The notes beneath the pieces are model-generated. The model searched no databases, was not told the origin of the DNA, and was given only the letters and a program-made list of their open reading frames with translations. From assembly GCA_913055735.1 (NCBI GenBank), contig CAJXKD010000001.1:2204281-2268280 (forward strand): 64,000 nucleotides of DNA, given 5' to 3'. Source of the stretch: an uncultured Rhodospirillales bacterium (GTDB lineage Bacteria; Pseudomonadota; Alphaproteobacteria; Rhodospirillales; UBA2165). Made by a program: the position numbers and the translations under genes. How positions within the stretch are numbered: the first letter of the stretch is position 1; every line of letters starts with the position of its first letter. Positions 17,052 through 26,153 of this stretch are shown piece after piece.

Positions 17052-19166
17052 ATGAGAATCAGGCTCCAGATTGGCGTGGCGACGGCCTTTACGCTCTTGA
17101 GCGTCGTGATGATCGGAAGCACGGTCGGGTATCTCTATACCAACAACACACAACTTGCGCTCCGCACGGCCAACGCGGCGATGGACGACGCGCGCAAAAA
17201 AACGACCGCTGCTTTACTCAATGTCATTACCCCGGTGACCCGGGCGGTGCATACGACCGCGGCGCTGGTCACCGCTTTTCCCGACAGCGTGCGCGGTCCT
17301 GATGGTATGGCCGTTCTGAACACACAAATCGAGGGGCTGCGGCAAGTCTACAGCGTCTACGTCGGATTGGAGAATGAGGGGGAGTTTTTTCAGGTTGTCA
17401 GACTTCCCGAATGGTTCGAGAAATTCGGTCCGTCGAATGCGCCGATCCCCGAAACATCGAAGCTTGTATTGCGGACGATCGATATGGTCTCCGGCAACAA
17501 GGTCGATCGGTACGAGTACCGGTCGGATTGGGGGACGGTTACGGGCCGGGAAGATGCACCTGCAGACTTCGATCCGCGCACGCGGCCCTGGTATATGGCC
17601 GCGCGCGAGACCGACGCGCTGGTGATTAGTCCGATCTATCGGTTTTCCAGTACCGGCCGGCCAGGTGTCACCCTATCCAAGCGGGTGGTGAGTCCCGCCG
17701 GGCAATTTCTCGGGGTTGTCGGCGCCGACATGACCTTGGATACGATTTCCGAGATCCTCGACGAATTGAAGATCGGCGAGGATGGGTATGTTTTTCTCCT
17801 CAACCGTGACCGTAAACTGATCGTCCGCTCCGAAACGGTGCAGAACCCGAATGTACCTGATAGCGACCAACCGATCGCCGACTTGGTGATCGCGACGGCG
17901 ATTGCGCAATGGACGCGCGAAGGCAAGGAAAGGTTCAGCTTCTCCGTGTCGGGTTCGGATATAACGTATCTTGCGTCGGTATCGTCGTTTGCGGGAACGT
18001 TCGGTTTGAACCTCAGGATGGGATTCATCGTCGCCGATCGCGAATTTACGGGCGCGATCAGCGAATCCACCCGGCGTGTTCTCGTGTTGAGCGCTCTGAT
18101 CATCTTGGTCACGATTGCGGCGACGATTTTTCTTGCTCGTCAGTTGACGAGGCCGCTGCGTGAAGTCGCCGATGAGGCGCGCCGCATCCGCGATTTCGAA
18201 CTCGACGGCGACTTCAGCCTGCAATCGCGTATCGTCGAGGTCCAGGACCTGACCAGCGCGGTTGCGAGTATGAAAAGCAGCCTGCGGAGCTTCGGCGCCT
18301 ATGTGCCCAAGGATCTCGTGCGGGCGATCGTTTCGACCGGGGGGTCGGTTCATGTTGGCGGTGTCCGCCGGGACGTTTCGATCATGTTTTCCGATATCGA
18401 GGGGTTTACGGGCAAATCGGAAGAGCTGCCGCCCGAGGCCATGATGACCGATCTGTCCCGTTATTTCCGGGCGATGGATACCGCCATTATTCGCCATCAC
18501 GGAACGATCGATAAATATATCGGTGATGCCATCATGGCCTTTTGGAACGCGCCGGAAGAAGATCCCGACCATGTTGTCCATGCGTGCCGGGCCGTGCTGG
18601 CTTGTCGCGCGGCGGGTGTGCGTTTGAACGCGGACCGCCGGGATTCCAAACTTCTACCCGTCCATACCCGTTTTGGGCTGCACACGGATGACGTCGTTAT
18701 CGGTAATGTCGGATCTCCGGACCGCCTGCAATATACCGCCATCGGCGCGGCCGTGAATCTGGCGGCGCGCATTGAACCGCTTAACAAGGTCTATGGGACG
18801 GACATCCTCGTGACCGAGAATGTGGTCGGAAAAGCCGGAAACGGTTTTCTATTTCGGCCCATTGATCTGGTTTCGCCTGCCGGGACGACCCAACCGGTCA
18901 TGCTCTATGAGCTTGTCGGCGAAACGGACAATGAAAGCGATTTCGCCGCCACCCCCGCGGACCGGCAGGAAATAGACGATTGGAATGAATGTTACCGGCT
19001 TTATCAAAAGCGTGCCTGGTCGGAGGCAGCGGCGGCGTTCGAAGCGTTACATGCGGCTTCTACTCGAAAAGAACTGGTGGGGCGTTATGCGGAACGTTGC
19101 AAAAGATTTGCAAAATATCCACCGCCGGACGATTGGGATGGCGTCAAGGAATTCGACGCCAAATAG
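17052..19166 (+). CDS. Membrane sensor with class III adenylate/guanylate cyclase domain
   Basis: 704 residues: an N-terminal membrane segment (about 7-28), a periplasmic Cache-type sensor region up to about 335 containing FDPRTRPWYMAARE and ASVSSFAGTFGLNLRM, a second membrane helix near 338-360, a short HAMP-like linker, then the cyclase domain. The two metal-binding Asp residues are in FSDIEGFT and YIGDAIMAFW. The Lys of IDKYIGD and Thr of LQYTAIGAAVN fit an ATP-type substrate pocket, and the transition-state Asn and Arg are in VNLAARIE. It should convert ATP to cAMP in response to an extracellular small molecule. The ligand is unknown; Cache domains often bind organic acids or amines. Confidence 0.88.
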   Translation: MRIRLQIGVATAFTLLSVVMIGSTVGYLYTNNTQLALRTANAAMDDARKKTTAALLNVITPVTRAVHTTAALVTAFPDSVRGPDGMAVLNTQIEGLRQVYSVYVGLENEGEFFQVVRLPEWFEKFGPSNAPIPETSKLVLRTIDMVSGNKVDRYEYRSDWGTVTGREDAPADFDPRTRPWYMAARETDALVISPIYRFSSTGRPGVTLSKRVVSPAGQFLGVVGADMTLDTISEILDELKIGEDGYVFLLNRDRKLIVRSETVQNPNVPDSDQPIADLVIATAIAQWTREGKERFSFSVSGSDITYLASVSSFAGTFGLNLRMGFIVADREFTGAISESTRRVLVLSALIILVTIAATIFLARQLTRPLREVADEARRIRDFELDGDFSLQSRIVEVQDLTSAVASMKSSLRSFGAYVPKDLVRAIVSTGGSVHVGGVRRDVSIMFSDIEGFTGKSEELPPEAMMTDLSRYFRAMDTAIIRHHGTIDKYIGDAIMAFWNAPEEDPDHVVHACRAVLACRAAGVRLNADRRDSKLLPVHTRFGLHTDDVVIGNVGSPDRLQYTAIGAAVNLAARIEPLNKVYGTDILVTENVVGKAGNGFLFRPIDLVSPAGTTQPVMLYELVGETDNESDFAATPADRQEIDDWNECYRLYQKRAWSEAAAAFEALHAASTRKELVGRYAERCKRFAKYPPPDDWDGVKEFDAK

Positions 19167-19181
19167 AGCCTTATTTTGCGT

Positions 19182-20528
19182 CTATCCCAGCAGCAGCGAG
19201 ACGGCGGCGACGGCGCCGATGATCCCCGCAATATCGGCGGTGATTCCGGCGGCCAGGGCATGGCGAATGCGGCGGATGCCCACCGCCCCGAAATAGACCG
19301 CCAGCACGTAGAAGGTGGTCTCGGTGGAGCCCTGGATGGTGGAGATCAGATAGCCCGTATAGCTGTCCGGGCCGATGGCGCCGTCATTGATCAACGAGGC
19401 GAGGATGCCGTAGGCGCCGGAGCCCGACAGGGGCCGCAACAGGGCCATGGGCAGCGCTTCGGCGGGCAGGCCGAGGGGTCCGGTAATGGCGGATAGGGGC
19501 GTGATCAAATAATCCATGGCGCCGGAGGCGCGGAACATGGCGACGGCGACGAGAATGGCCACCAGATAGGGAATGATGCGCAAGGCGACGGTGAAACCGT
19601 CCTTCGCCCCTTCGACGAAGGCCTCATATATATTGACGCGCTTGGCGACGCCGAAACCCAACAGGCCGACCATGAGGCCCGGAATGATCCACGGTGCGAT
19701 CTCCTTGCCCCAGATCACCGTAATGGGGATCAGGGCAAGAATGCCCGCCAGCACCAGGAACGAAATCCACACCGGATAGGCCGCCGCGGCGCCGGTGGTA
19801 TCCAGCTCGGAGGCCGCGTCGCCGATCTGCTCATCTGGAGGGGCATCCTCGCTATGCACGGTTAGCGTCGATTCGGCGTCGGGCAACCCTGCGGCTTCTG
19901 CCGGAGTAGACCAGAAGCGCTGCAAAAATTTCGCGGTAAAGATGGCGACAACTGTCGAACACAGGGTCGCGAACAGGGTGGTCGGTACGATCCCCGCCGG
20001 GTCCGTGGAGCCGGCCGCCGCGCGCAAGGCAATCACGCCCGTCGGCAACAGGGTGACGCTCGAGGTGTTGATGGCGAGAAACAGCACCATGGCGTTGGAG
20101 GCGGTACCTTTGTGCGGATTGAGCTTGTTCAGCTCTTCCATGGCGCGGATGCCGAACGGTGTCGCGGCATTGCCGAGACCGAGAACGTTGGCCGACATGT
20201 TGAGGATCATGGCACCCATGGCCGGATGTTCGGCGGGCACTTCCGGGAACAGGCGCTGCATGAGGGGCCGCACCAGCCGCGCGATGATGACCAGCAGGCC
20301 GCCTTCTTCCGCCACTTTCATCAGGCCGAGGAACAGGGCCATCACGCCAACCAGTCCGATGGCCAGGGTTACCGACGAATCGGCGGCGGAAATCATATGC
20401 TCGGCCAACGCCGCCATGGGCGATAGCACGTCGGCTGGATTTACGCCGGGCGGTACTTCCCAGAAGATTTCACGCACGCCTGCGACGACGAAGGCGATGG
20501 CGACGAGAGCGAAAAAAACATAGGTCAT
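19182..20528 (-). CDS. Fused SpmA/SpmB-like nucleoside-recognition (Gate) membrane protein
   Basis: 448 residues and about ten membrane segments in two halves joined by an acidic, probably cytoplasmic linker at residues 215-245. The N-half resembles SpmA (NMSANVLGLGNAATPFGIRAM) and the C-half SpmB (RPLSGSGAYGI and QGSTETTFYVLAVYFG). In Bacillus these are two separate spore maturation proteins; in non-sporing proteobacteria single-chain versions occur and their transported solute is unclear. It is convergent with the cyclase gene (15 bp between stops). No substrate can be assigned. Confidence 0.82.
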   Translation of the reverse strand: MTYVFFALVAIAFVVAGVREIFWEVPPGVNPADVLSPMAALAEHMISAADSSVTLAIGLVGVMALFLGLMKVAEEGGLLVIIARLVRPLMQRLFPEVPAEHPAMGAMILNMSANVLGLGNAATPFGIRAMEELNKLNPHKGTASNAMVLFLAINTSSVTLLPTGVIALRAAAGSTDPAGIVPTTLFATLCSTVVAIFTAKFLQRFWSTPAEAAGLPDAESTLTVHSEDAPPDEQIGDAASELDTTGAAAAYPVWISFLVLAGILALIPITVIWGKEIAPWIIPGLMVGLLGFGVAKRVNIYEAFVEGAKDGFTVALRIIPYLVAILVAVAMFRASGAMDYLITPLSAITGPLGLPAEALPMALLRPLSGSGAYGILASLINDGAIGPDSYTGYLISTIQGSTETTFYVLAVYFGAVGIRRIRHALAAGITADIAGIIGAVAAVSLLLG

Positions 20529-20745
20529 GCGAAAGGCGGGCCAGGGAGTAATTTGGAATGCGGGAGTCTACGGCGGTTCGGGATTCCCGGGCAAGGGGGT
20601 TGGCGGTGATTGTTCTCTTACAGTCGGGTTGGCTTTTTTTCCGTTTCAACAAAACTTGATCCATCGGGTGGACGGCTTGGTGTAAAGTAAAGCCTCTCAA
20701 AAAAAAGGGGATTGGACTGAGCGCACATCGATAAGGGATGTGGCC

Positions 20746-21021
20746 ATGCGGCTTGTCCGTTTTATCCAGACCGTAATTTCGCTCGTCTTCTATGCGTGGA
20801 CGGGACAGCTTGGCCTGAAGTTCACTTATTGGGTCGTCGGCGTGGCCGGCAATCTCGCCGTGTTCGTTATTCCCGTCGTGACCCTCGACCGTTTGGGGCC
20901 GGAAATGAACGGTTGGTACATCATCCATATCTTGGCGAGCGGCGCTTACTTCCTGTTTTCCGCCGTCTGCCTGGCCCGCGCCGCCGGCAACTTCAAGCGC
21001 GAGAAGACATGGCCTTTCTAG
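20746..21021 (+). CDS. Small membrane protein of unknown function
   Basis: 91 residues. The ATG is preceded by AAGGGA at a good distance; a GTG two codons upstream is the alternative. Three hydrophobic stretches can be seen (about 6-25, 28-47 and 58-80) with a positively charged C-terminus (NFKREKTWPF), which predicts a cytoplasmic tail. I do not recognise the family. It stands alone between the divergent SpmA/B-like gene and TRAP system 2. About 190 bp of non-coding sequence follow before the next gene, holding a GC-rich imperfect inverted repeat near 21063-21087 but no clear signal. Confidence 0.65.
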   Translation: MRLVRFIQTVISLVFYAWTGQLGLKFTYWVVGVAGNLAVFVIPVVTLDRLGPEMNGWYIIHILASGAYFLFSAVCLARAAGNFKREKTWPF

Positions 21022-21210
21022 GGCCATTCTAGGGGCGTTCTAATCCGTTTCTGAATTCTGACCGCGGGGTGGGCACTTCCCCACGGGAGGCGTTCCAGAG
21101 CCGCCAAAATACTTGCCAGTGTCTTGGCCCGCTGTCACGCTGATGATCATGACTGGGCGGCAACAGCCCGGCAGATATCAACATCATCTCTTTTTGCAGG
21201 GAGAGCTAAA

Positions 21211-22197
21211 ATGAAACCTTCACGCGTTCTATCGCGCGTCCTGTTGGGCGCGACTGTTGCGTCATTCGCTGTCGGCACCGCCTTTTCGTCCGCTGTCGCG
21301 GCCGAAAAAACCATTACCGGCATCAACTTCGCACCCGATCATGTGTTTTACGGTAAGCCGCTGACGGAATTTGCCGATTTGGTCAACAAGGCCGGCAAGG
21401 GTCTCAAGCTGGACCTCAAGCCTTATGGGTCCATCGGCATGTTCGAGATCGGCAATGCCGTGAAGAACGGCGTCGTCGACATGGCCAACCTGCCGCCGAC
21501 CTTCATGTCCAACGTCGTCCCGGTCGCCGAAATCATCAAGTTGTCGACCAAACCCATGAGCGAGTTGCGCGCCAACGGCACCTGGGATCTTTATAACGAA
21601 GCCCTCAACAAGCAGGGCAACATGCAGCTCCTCACCGCCTGGGGCGACGGCGTGAACTTCCACATCTATCTGCGCGACAAGAAGATCGACAAACCCGACC
21701 TGTCGGGCCTCAAGATGCGGGCCGTTCCGGCCTATCGTGCCGGATTTGCCAATTTGGGCGCGACACCGGTCAACATGCCGTTCAATGAACTCTACACTGC
21801 CTTGGAACGTAAGGTGATCGACGGTTACGGCATTACGCTGTCCAACATCGTGACCTGGGGCTGGTCGAAGTTCACCAAATACCGCGTCGATCCCGGCTTC
21901 TACGAAGTGTGGTCCACGTTCATCATCAACAAGGACACCTGGGACGGCTTGGAGCAGGCGCACAAAGACCTGCTGATGGACGTCTCCAATCAGGTCTACG
22001 ACATCGTCGCCAAGCGGGTGCCCGAGCAAAATGCCCAGGATATTCGTGAGCAAAAGGAGGCCGGCATGGAGGTGATTACCTTCACCGGGGCGGCTGCCGA
22101 AAAGCTGCACGATGCCATGTACGAATCCGCCTGGACCGAGATGGCCAAGAAAGCGCCGGAATATACGCCGAAGTTCCGCAAGCTGATTGCCGACTGA
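21211..22197 (+). CDS. TRAP transporter solute-binding protein (DctP family), system 2
   Basis: 328 residues with a Sec signal peptide ending at about SSAVAAEKT (residue 29). The start is set by CAGGGAGAG 5-10 nt upstream of ATG. It contains GLKMRAVPAYRAGFANLGATPV, the family strand that holds the substrate-contacting Arg, and NELYTALERKVIDGYG. It is only distantly similar to the system 1 binding protein (MRAVPAYRA against VRVPGSMVE), so the two systems probably import different acids. A strong intrinsic terminator lies directly after the stop codon, before the permease genes. Confidence 0.9.
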   Translation: MKPSRVLSRVLLGATVASFAVGTAFSSAVAAEKTITGINFAPDHVFYGKPLTEFADLVNKAGKGLKLDLKPYGSIGMFEIGNAVKNGVVDMANLPPTFMSNVVPVAEIIKLSTKPMSELRANGTWDLYNEALNKQGNMQLLTAWGDGVNFHIYLRDKKIDKPDLSGLKMRAVPAYRAGFANLGATPVNMPFNELYTALERKVIDGYGITLSNIVTWGWSKFTKYRVDPGFYEVWSTFIINKDTWDGLEQAHKDLLMDVSNQVYDIVAKRVPEQNAQDIREQKEAGMEVITFTGAAAEKLHDAMYESAWTEMAKKAPEYTPKFRKLIAD

Positions 22198-22208
22198 TGA
22201 TCATCCCG

Positions 22209-22244
22209 GTGGAGGCGGCGGTGTCCGCCTCCACTTTTTCTTTT
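22209..22244 (+). terminator. Intrinsic terminator inside TRAP operon 2
   Basis: A perfect 10-bp GC-rich stem (GTGGAGGCGG / CCGCCTCCAC) with a 6-base loop is followed at once by TTTTTCTTTT. It lies 11 bp after the binding-protein stop and 28 bp before the small-permease start. Partial read-through would make much more binding protein than permease. Confidence 0.85.
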
Positions 22245-22271
22245 CTCGTATGAATTCGTGAGCGTGCCGCA

Positions 22272-22778
22272 ATGAATACCGCCGCCCGTATTTATGACGG
22301 TGTTTTCAATCTGCTGGCGGTGATCGCGGCATTGTGCATCGCGCTAATCGCCATCCTCGTGTGCACCGATGTCATTCTGCGCAATGCCGGGTTCCCGACC
22401 TTGCCGTGGCAGATCGAGGTGTCCGAATACGCCCAGTTCGTCGCCACGTTCTTGGGGGCACCGTGGGTGCTGAAGATGGGCGGGCATGTGCGTGTCGACG
22501 TGCTGCTGACCAATCTCAAGCCGGCGAAGGCGTTTTTTCTCGAGATCGTTGCCGATGTGCTCGGCCTGATCGCCAGCGGCTTCCTGTTCGCATATGGCCT
22601 CTATACCGTTTACCTCACCTGGCGCGACAATCAGTTGCAGATCAAGATGCTGATCGTCCCCGAATGGTGGATCTATTCGGTTGTCGTGGTTTCGGGCCTG
22701 CTGTTGATGGCCGAATTTATCCGCCGTCTGCGGCGCGCGCATTCCGTGCGGCGCGGCGGCGCCACGGTGCAGATTTAG
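22272..22778 (+). CDS. TRAP transporter small permease (DctQ), system 2
   Basis: 168 residues with four hydrophobic segments. The region around CTDVILRNAGFPTLPWQIEVSE and the loop GHVRVDVLLTNLKP are typical of DctQ. It follows the terminator and precedes the large permease by 12 bp. Sequence divergence from the system 1 small permease argues against recent duplication. Confidence 0.88.
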   Translation: MNTAARIYDGVFNLLAVIAALCIALIAILVCTDVILRNAGFPTLPWQIEVSEYAQFVATFLGAPWVLKMGGHVRVDVLLTNLKPAKAFFLEIVADVLGLIASGFLFAYGLYTVYLTWRDNQLQIKMLIVPEWWIYSVVVVSGLLLMAEFIRRLRRAHSVRRGGATVQI

Positions 22779-22790
22779 GGAGCGCCGGTC

Positions 22791-24104
22791 ATGGAATGGT
22801 ACTGGGCTCTCACCCTGATGATGGGCGGCTTCGTTTTTCTGTTGCTGCTCGGCTTGCCGGTCGCCTTTTCCTTTCTTGCCATCAACATCGTCGGTGCGTG
22901 GATATTCCTCGGTGGCCATGCCGGCGAGATGCAGATGGTGCGCAACGCCAGTGTCGCGGTAACGACCTTCGTGCTCATACCCATCGCGCTCTTTGTGCTG
23001 ATGGGGGAGGTGTTGTTCCAAACCGGGGTGGCGATCAAGGCGGTCGACGCCATTGATATCTTGATCACCAAGGTGCCGGGACGGCTTTCCATCGTCGCCA
23101 TTGTCGGCGGCACCATCTTTGCCGCTCTGTCGGGATCCAGTGCCGCCAACACGGCATTGCTCGGCTCCACCTTGATGCCCGAGATGCGCAAGCGCGGCTA
23201 TCATTCCTCCATGGCCATGGGACCGATCCTCGGCGCCGGCGGGCTTGCCGTGCTGATCCCACCGTCTGGGCTCGCAGTGCTGCTTGCCAGCCTCGGCGAA
23301 ATATCGGTTTCCGACCTGCTGATTGCCGGCATTTTGCCCGGCCTGCTGATGGCCGTGCTGTATTTCGTTTATGTGATTGGGTTGAGTTATCTGAAGCCTG
23401 ATTTGGCGCCGGCCTACGAAGTTGTGGACCGCACCGCGTGGGAACGGTGGAAGCCGTTTCTCATTTACGTGGTGCCGCTGTTTTCCCTGTTCGTCATTGT
23501 CGTCGGCAGCATTCTTGCCGGGTTTGCCTCGCCGACGGAATCGGCGGGGTTGGGGGCGTTGGGTGCCATCATCATTGCGCTTTGTTACCGGGCGCTTAGC
23601 TGGCAGAACCTCAAGAAGTCGCTATTCGAGACCGCCAAGACCACTATTCTGATCCTGTTCATCGCCAGCGCATCCATCACCTTCTCGCAGATCCTCTTGT
23701 TTTCCGGCGCCACACAAGGATTGCTGAACATCGTCAAGATGATGGAATTGTCGCCGAGCATGCTGGTGGTGAGCATGCTACTGGTGCTGTTTTTCCTCGG
23801 CTGCTTCATGGACCCGGTCAGCATGATGCTGATCACCTTGCCGTTCTACATTCCGCTTGCCCAGGCCGCCGGGATTGATCTGGTCTGGTTTGCACTGCTT
23901 ATGCTGATCATGCTGGAGGTGAGCTTCACCACGCCGCCGTTCGGGCTCATCTTGTTCGTGATGAAGGCGATCGCGCCGCCCGATATCACCTTGAAGGATG
24001 TGTGCCTGGCGGCGCTGCCCTTTGTCGGAATCGCGCTTCTGACCGTGGCGATTATTTTCTTTTTCCCACAGGTCGCCTTGTGGCTTCCGGGGATGCTGGA
24101 ATAG
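22791..24104 (+). CDS. TRAP transporter large permease (DctM), system 2
   Basis: 437 residues, about 12 membrane helices. Family motifs are GLPVAFSFLAINI near the start, GSSAANTALLGSTLMPEMRKRG, GAGGLAVLIPPSGLAVLL and EVSFTTPPFGLILFVMK. It forms the sodium-driven translocation subunit with the preceding DctQ. It ends 4 bp before the convergent acetyltransferase stop, so no separate terminator space exists. Confidence 0.92.
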   Translation: MEWYWALTLMMGGFVFLLLLGLPVAFSFLAINIVGAWIFLGGHAGEMQMVRNASVAVTTFVLIPIALFVLMGEVLFQTGVAIKAVDAIDILITKVPGRLSIVAIVGGTIFAALSGSSAANTALLGSTLMPEMRKRGYHSSMAMGPILGAGGLAVLIPPSGLAVLLASLGEISVSDLLIAGILPGLLMAVLYFVYVIGLSYLKPDLAPAYEVVDRTAWERWKPFLIYVVPLFSLFVIVVGSILAGFASPTESAGLGALGAIIIALCYRALSWQNLKKSLFETAKTTILILFIASASITFSQILLFSGATQGLLNIVKMMELSPSMLVVSMLLVLFFLGCFMDPVSMMLITLPFYIPLAQAAGIDLVWFALLMLIMLEVSFTTPPFGLILFVMKAIAPPDITLKDVCLAALPFVGIALLTVAIIFFFPQVALWLPGMLE

Positions 24105-24108
24105 TCCT

Positions 24109-24705
24109 CTAGCGGGGCCTGCTCAGCTGAAATTCGAGATTGGCTCTCACCGACGGCCATTCCCCGGCGACGATCGAGTAGACGGCCGTGTCGCGCAGGG
24201 TGCCGTTGGCCATGCGGCGATGATTGCGCAGCACACCGTCGAGTTTGGCGCCGAGGCGTTCGATGGCGCGGCGGCTTTGGTGGTTCATGAAATGGGTGCG
24301 GAATTCGACCGCGACGCACTCGAGCGTTTCGAAGGCATGGCCGAGCAGCAGCAGCTTACACTCGGTGTTGAGCGCCGAGCGCTGCACGCTTTTGCGGTAC
24401 CAGGTCGAGCCGATCTCCAGCCGTTTGGTCCCGGCATCGACATCCATATAGGTGGTCATGCCGACCGCCTTGCCGCTTGCCGGCTCAATCACGGCGAAAG
24501 GTAGCATGGTGCCCTTTTCCTGGAGACCCAGCCGCCGGGCGATCTCGTCGGCCATCTTCTCCGGGGCGGGTACGGTCGTGTACCACAGGTTCCATAGCGC
24601 GCCGTCTTTCACCGCGTCTACTAGATCATCGTGATGACCGGTTGAGAGCGGCTCGAGGATCGCGTGCGTGCCACGCAACGTTATGGGGGATGGCCAGGTG
24701 CTCAT
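24109..24705 (-). CDS. GNAT-family N-acetyltransferase (RimJ/RimL type)
   Basis: 198 residues. The layout matches RimJ/RimL acetyltransferases: an N-terminal LRGTHAILEPLS strand, a central EIGSTWYRKSVQRSALNTEC acetyl-CoA loop region, and NHQSRRAIERLGAKLDGVLR near the C-terminus. These acetylate N-terminal amines of ribosomal proteins or small molecules; the target is unknown. Its start overlaps the stop of the preceding acetyltransferase gene by 4 bases, so the two are translationally coupled but are not close copies of each other. Confidence 0.82.
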   Translation of the reverse strand: MSTWPSPITLRGTHAILEPLSTGHHDDLVDAVKDGALWNLWYTTVPAPEKMADEIARRLGLQEKGTMLPFAVIEPASGKAVGMTTYMDVDAGTKRLEIGSTWYRKSVQRSALNTECKLLLLGHAFETLECVAVEFRTHFMNHQSRRAIERLGAKLDGVLRNHRRMANGTLRDTAVYSIVAGEWPSVRANLEFQLSRPR

Positions 24706-25298
24706 TGCGCCAGAGGTATAGCGCCGTTCCGCGATTGCGTATAGGTGCCGCGTGTCATCCGGTAGAGCACGTGAGGCCGCAAAACATGTCCTTCGGGCAC
24801 GTTGGGATGCTCGAAATCGTCATTCGGGTCGCGTGTCATGCCGAGGCGTTCCATTACGGCGATGGAGCGTTGATTGGTTTCGGCAGTGAAGGAAACGATC
24901 TCCGGAAGATCGAAAATACCGAATGCCTGATCGAAACAGGCGCCTGCCGCTTCGCTGGCGTACCCGTGCCCCCACGCCTCGACGCTCAACCGCCACCCGA
25001 TCCCCATCATCGGCTGCGGTCTTCCGATGGTGAAAGGCGCCGTGAAATTGACCGGCTCCAACCCGACATAGCCGATGAAAGTTCCGGTTCTTGCGATTTC
25101 CACTGCGTAAGGCCCGAAACCGTGGGTGTCGATCAGGGATTGATACCGTTCAATTGCCGCGTCCGACTCCCCGCGTTCGAAGGGGGCGGGAAAGAACTCC
25201 ATCACGTCCGGATCGGCATTGAGAGCGGCGAAAGGTGGGCGGTCCGTTTCCTGCCAATCGCGCAATCGCAACCGGAGGGTCTCGAGGTGTATCGTCAT
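24702..25298 (-). CDS. GNAT-family N-acetyltransferase
   Basis: 198 residues beginning MTIHLETLRLRLRDWQETD, the usual start of RimJ/RimL-like acetyltransferases. The core GIGWRLSVEAWGHGYASEAA holds the acetyl-CoA pyrophosphate loop, and NQRSIAVMERLGMTRD is the conserved C-terminal helix. Substrate unknown. It starts 8 bp after the TetR gene stop and overlaps the next acetyltransferase by 4 bases, suggesting a TetR-GNAT-GNAT operon on the minus strand under the TetR operator. Confidence 0.83.
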   Translation of the reverse strand: MTIHLETLRLRLRDWQETDRPPFAALNADPDVMEFFPAPFERGESDAAIERYQSLIDTHGFGPYAVEIARTGTFIGYVGLEPVNFTAPFTIGRPQPMMGIGWRLSVEAWGHGYASEAAGACFDQAFGIFDLPEIVSFTAETNQRSIAVMERLGMTRDPNDDFEHPNVPEGHVLRPHVLYRMTRGTYTQSRNGAIPLAQ

Positions 25299-25306
25299 GG
25301 TGTAGG

Positions 25307-25927
25307 TCAGCTCTCCGCCGGCGCGAACAACAATTCGACATAGTTCCGATAGTGGGTGAGTTGTTCTGCGACCACCTGCGGTTCCTTGAGAGTCTTGGAA
25401 ACGATAAACGCGCCTTCGAACGCGACGGTCGCCATGTCGGCAAGGCTTCTCGCCTCCACCTCGAGGCGCGGCGGGTAGCGTTCGAAGATTTTTTCGAATT
25501 TACCGCCGAGATCCCGTCGCCACTCCCACATGGCCTCGTCGATAACCTTGAGTGTTTCGGTATCGAACAGCTGTGCCTCGTAGCAGAAGGAGGCGAACAA
25601 ACAGCCCGGATAAGGTTGGGTGAGCTGAACCAGATCTTCGATGAACAGACCGATGAAGATCAGCACCTGCTGCAACGGATCGCGCGACAAGGTTTCGGCG
25701 CGCGCCATCTTGTCTTCGAGATGGGCGCGGTCCGCCTCGGCAAAACGTTGAACCAGTGAGAGCGCAAGCTCGGCTTTCGATTTGAAGTGATAGAAAAAGG
25801 TGCCCTTGGTGATGCCGGCGGCCTCGATGATGGCATCCACCGACGTTGCGGCGAAGCCACGGTCGAGAATTAGCCTCTCGGCGGCGTCCATAATGGCTGT
25901 TTTGGTCGATGTTCCGTCGCGGGGCAT
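25307..25927 (-). CDS. TetR-family transcriptional regulator
   Basis: 206 residues. The N-terminal helix-turn-helix reads ILDRGFAATSVDAIIEAAGI followed by TKGTFFYHFKSKAELALSLV, the classic TetR signature. The C-terminal half is the variable ligand-binding and dimerisation region. It is divergent from a SAM methyltransferase gene, and the 226-bp region between them holds two related palindromes, one just upstream of each start. It therefore most likely represses itself, the two acetyltransferases and the methyltransferase until a ligand binds. The ligand is not predictable. Confidence 0.9.
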   Translation of the reverse strand: MPRDGTSTKTAIMDAAERLILDRGFAATSVDAIIEAAGITKGTFFYHFKSKAELALSLVQRFAEADRAHLEDKMARAETLSRDPLQQVLIFIGLFIEDLVQLTQPYPGCLFASFCYEAQLFDTETLKVIDEAMWEWRRDLGGKFEKIFERYPPRLEVEARSLADMATVAFEGAFIVSKTLKEPQVVAEQLTHYRNYVELLFAPAES

Positions 25928-25957
25928 TCCCTCTCCTTTTCGGTGATTCTAATATGT

Positions 25958-25979
25958 CATACCAACCGGTCGGTTACAA
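25958..25979. promoter_or_regulatory. Probable TetR operator 1, at the tetR promoter
   Basis: The sequence CATACCAACCGGTCGGTTAC contains the inverted repeat AACCG-GT-CGGTT and lies about 30 bp upstream of the tetR start. It shares ATACCAACC and a GGT right arm with the second site in the same intergenic region. Autoregulation by the adjacent TetR protein is the simplest reading. Confidence 0.65.
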
Positions 25980-26097
25980 GAGGCGTGCGTGCTCGCTCGC
26001 CTGTCTCAGTATAATCCATTGATATTATTATATTTCTATAAAATTTTAGAATTTCAGTGATTTTCCATTGACTCCGGCGATGATCATGTTCATTTAT

Positions 26098-26121
26098 TTT
26101 ATACCAACCAGTTGGTATAAA
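26098..26121. promoter_or_regulatory. Probable TetR operator 2, at the methyltransferase promoter
   Basis: A 24-bp inverted repeat with perfect 11-bp arms, TTTATACCAAC and GTTGGTATAAA, around a 2-bp centre. It lies 32 bp upstream of the methyltransferase start. The arms match the ATACCAACC half-site of operator 1, in the style of known TetR operators. Confidence 0.75.
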
Positions 26122-26153
26122 TTCTTACTCACATTTCAGGAAAGGAACGGAAT

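Noticed and set aside
16895-17122. 75-codon minus-strand frame between pyrB and the cyclase gene
   Set aside because: It overlaps the cyclase start, has no ribosome site and no family resemblance.
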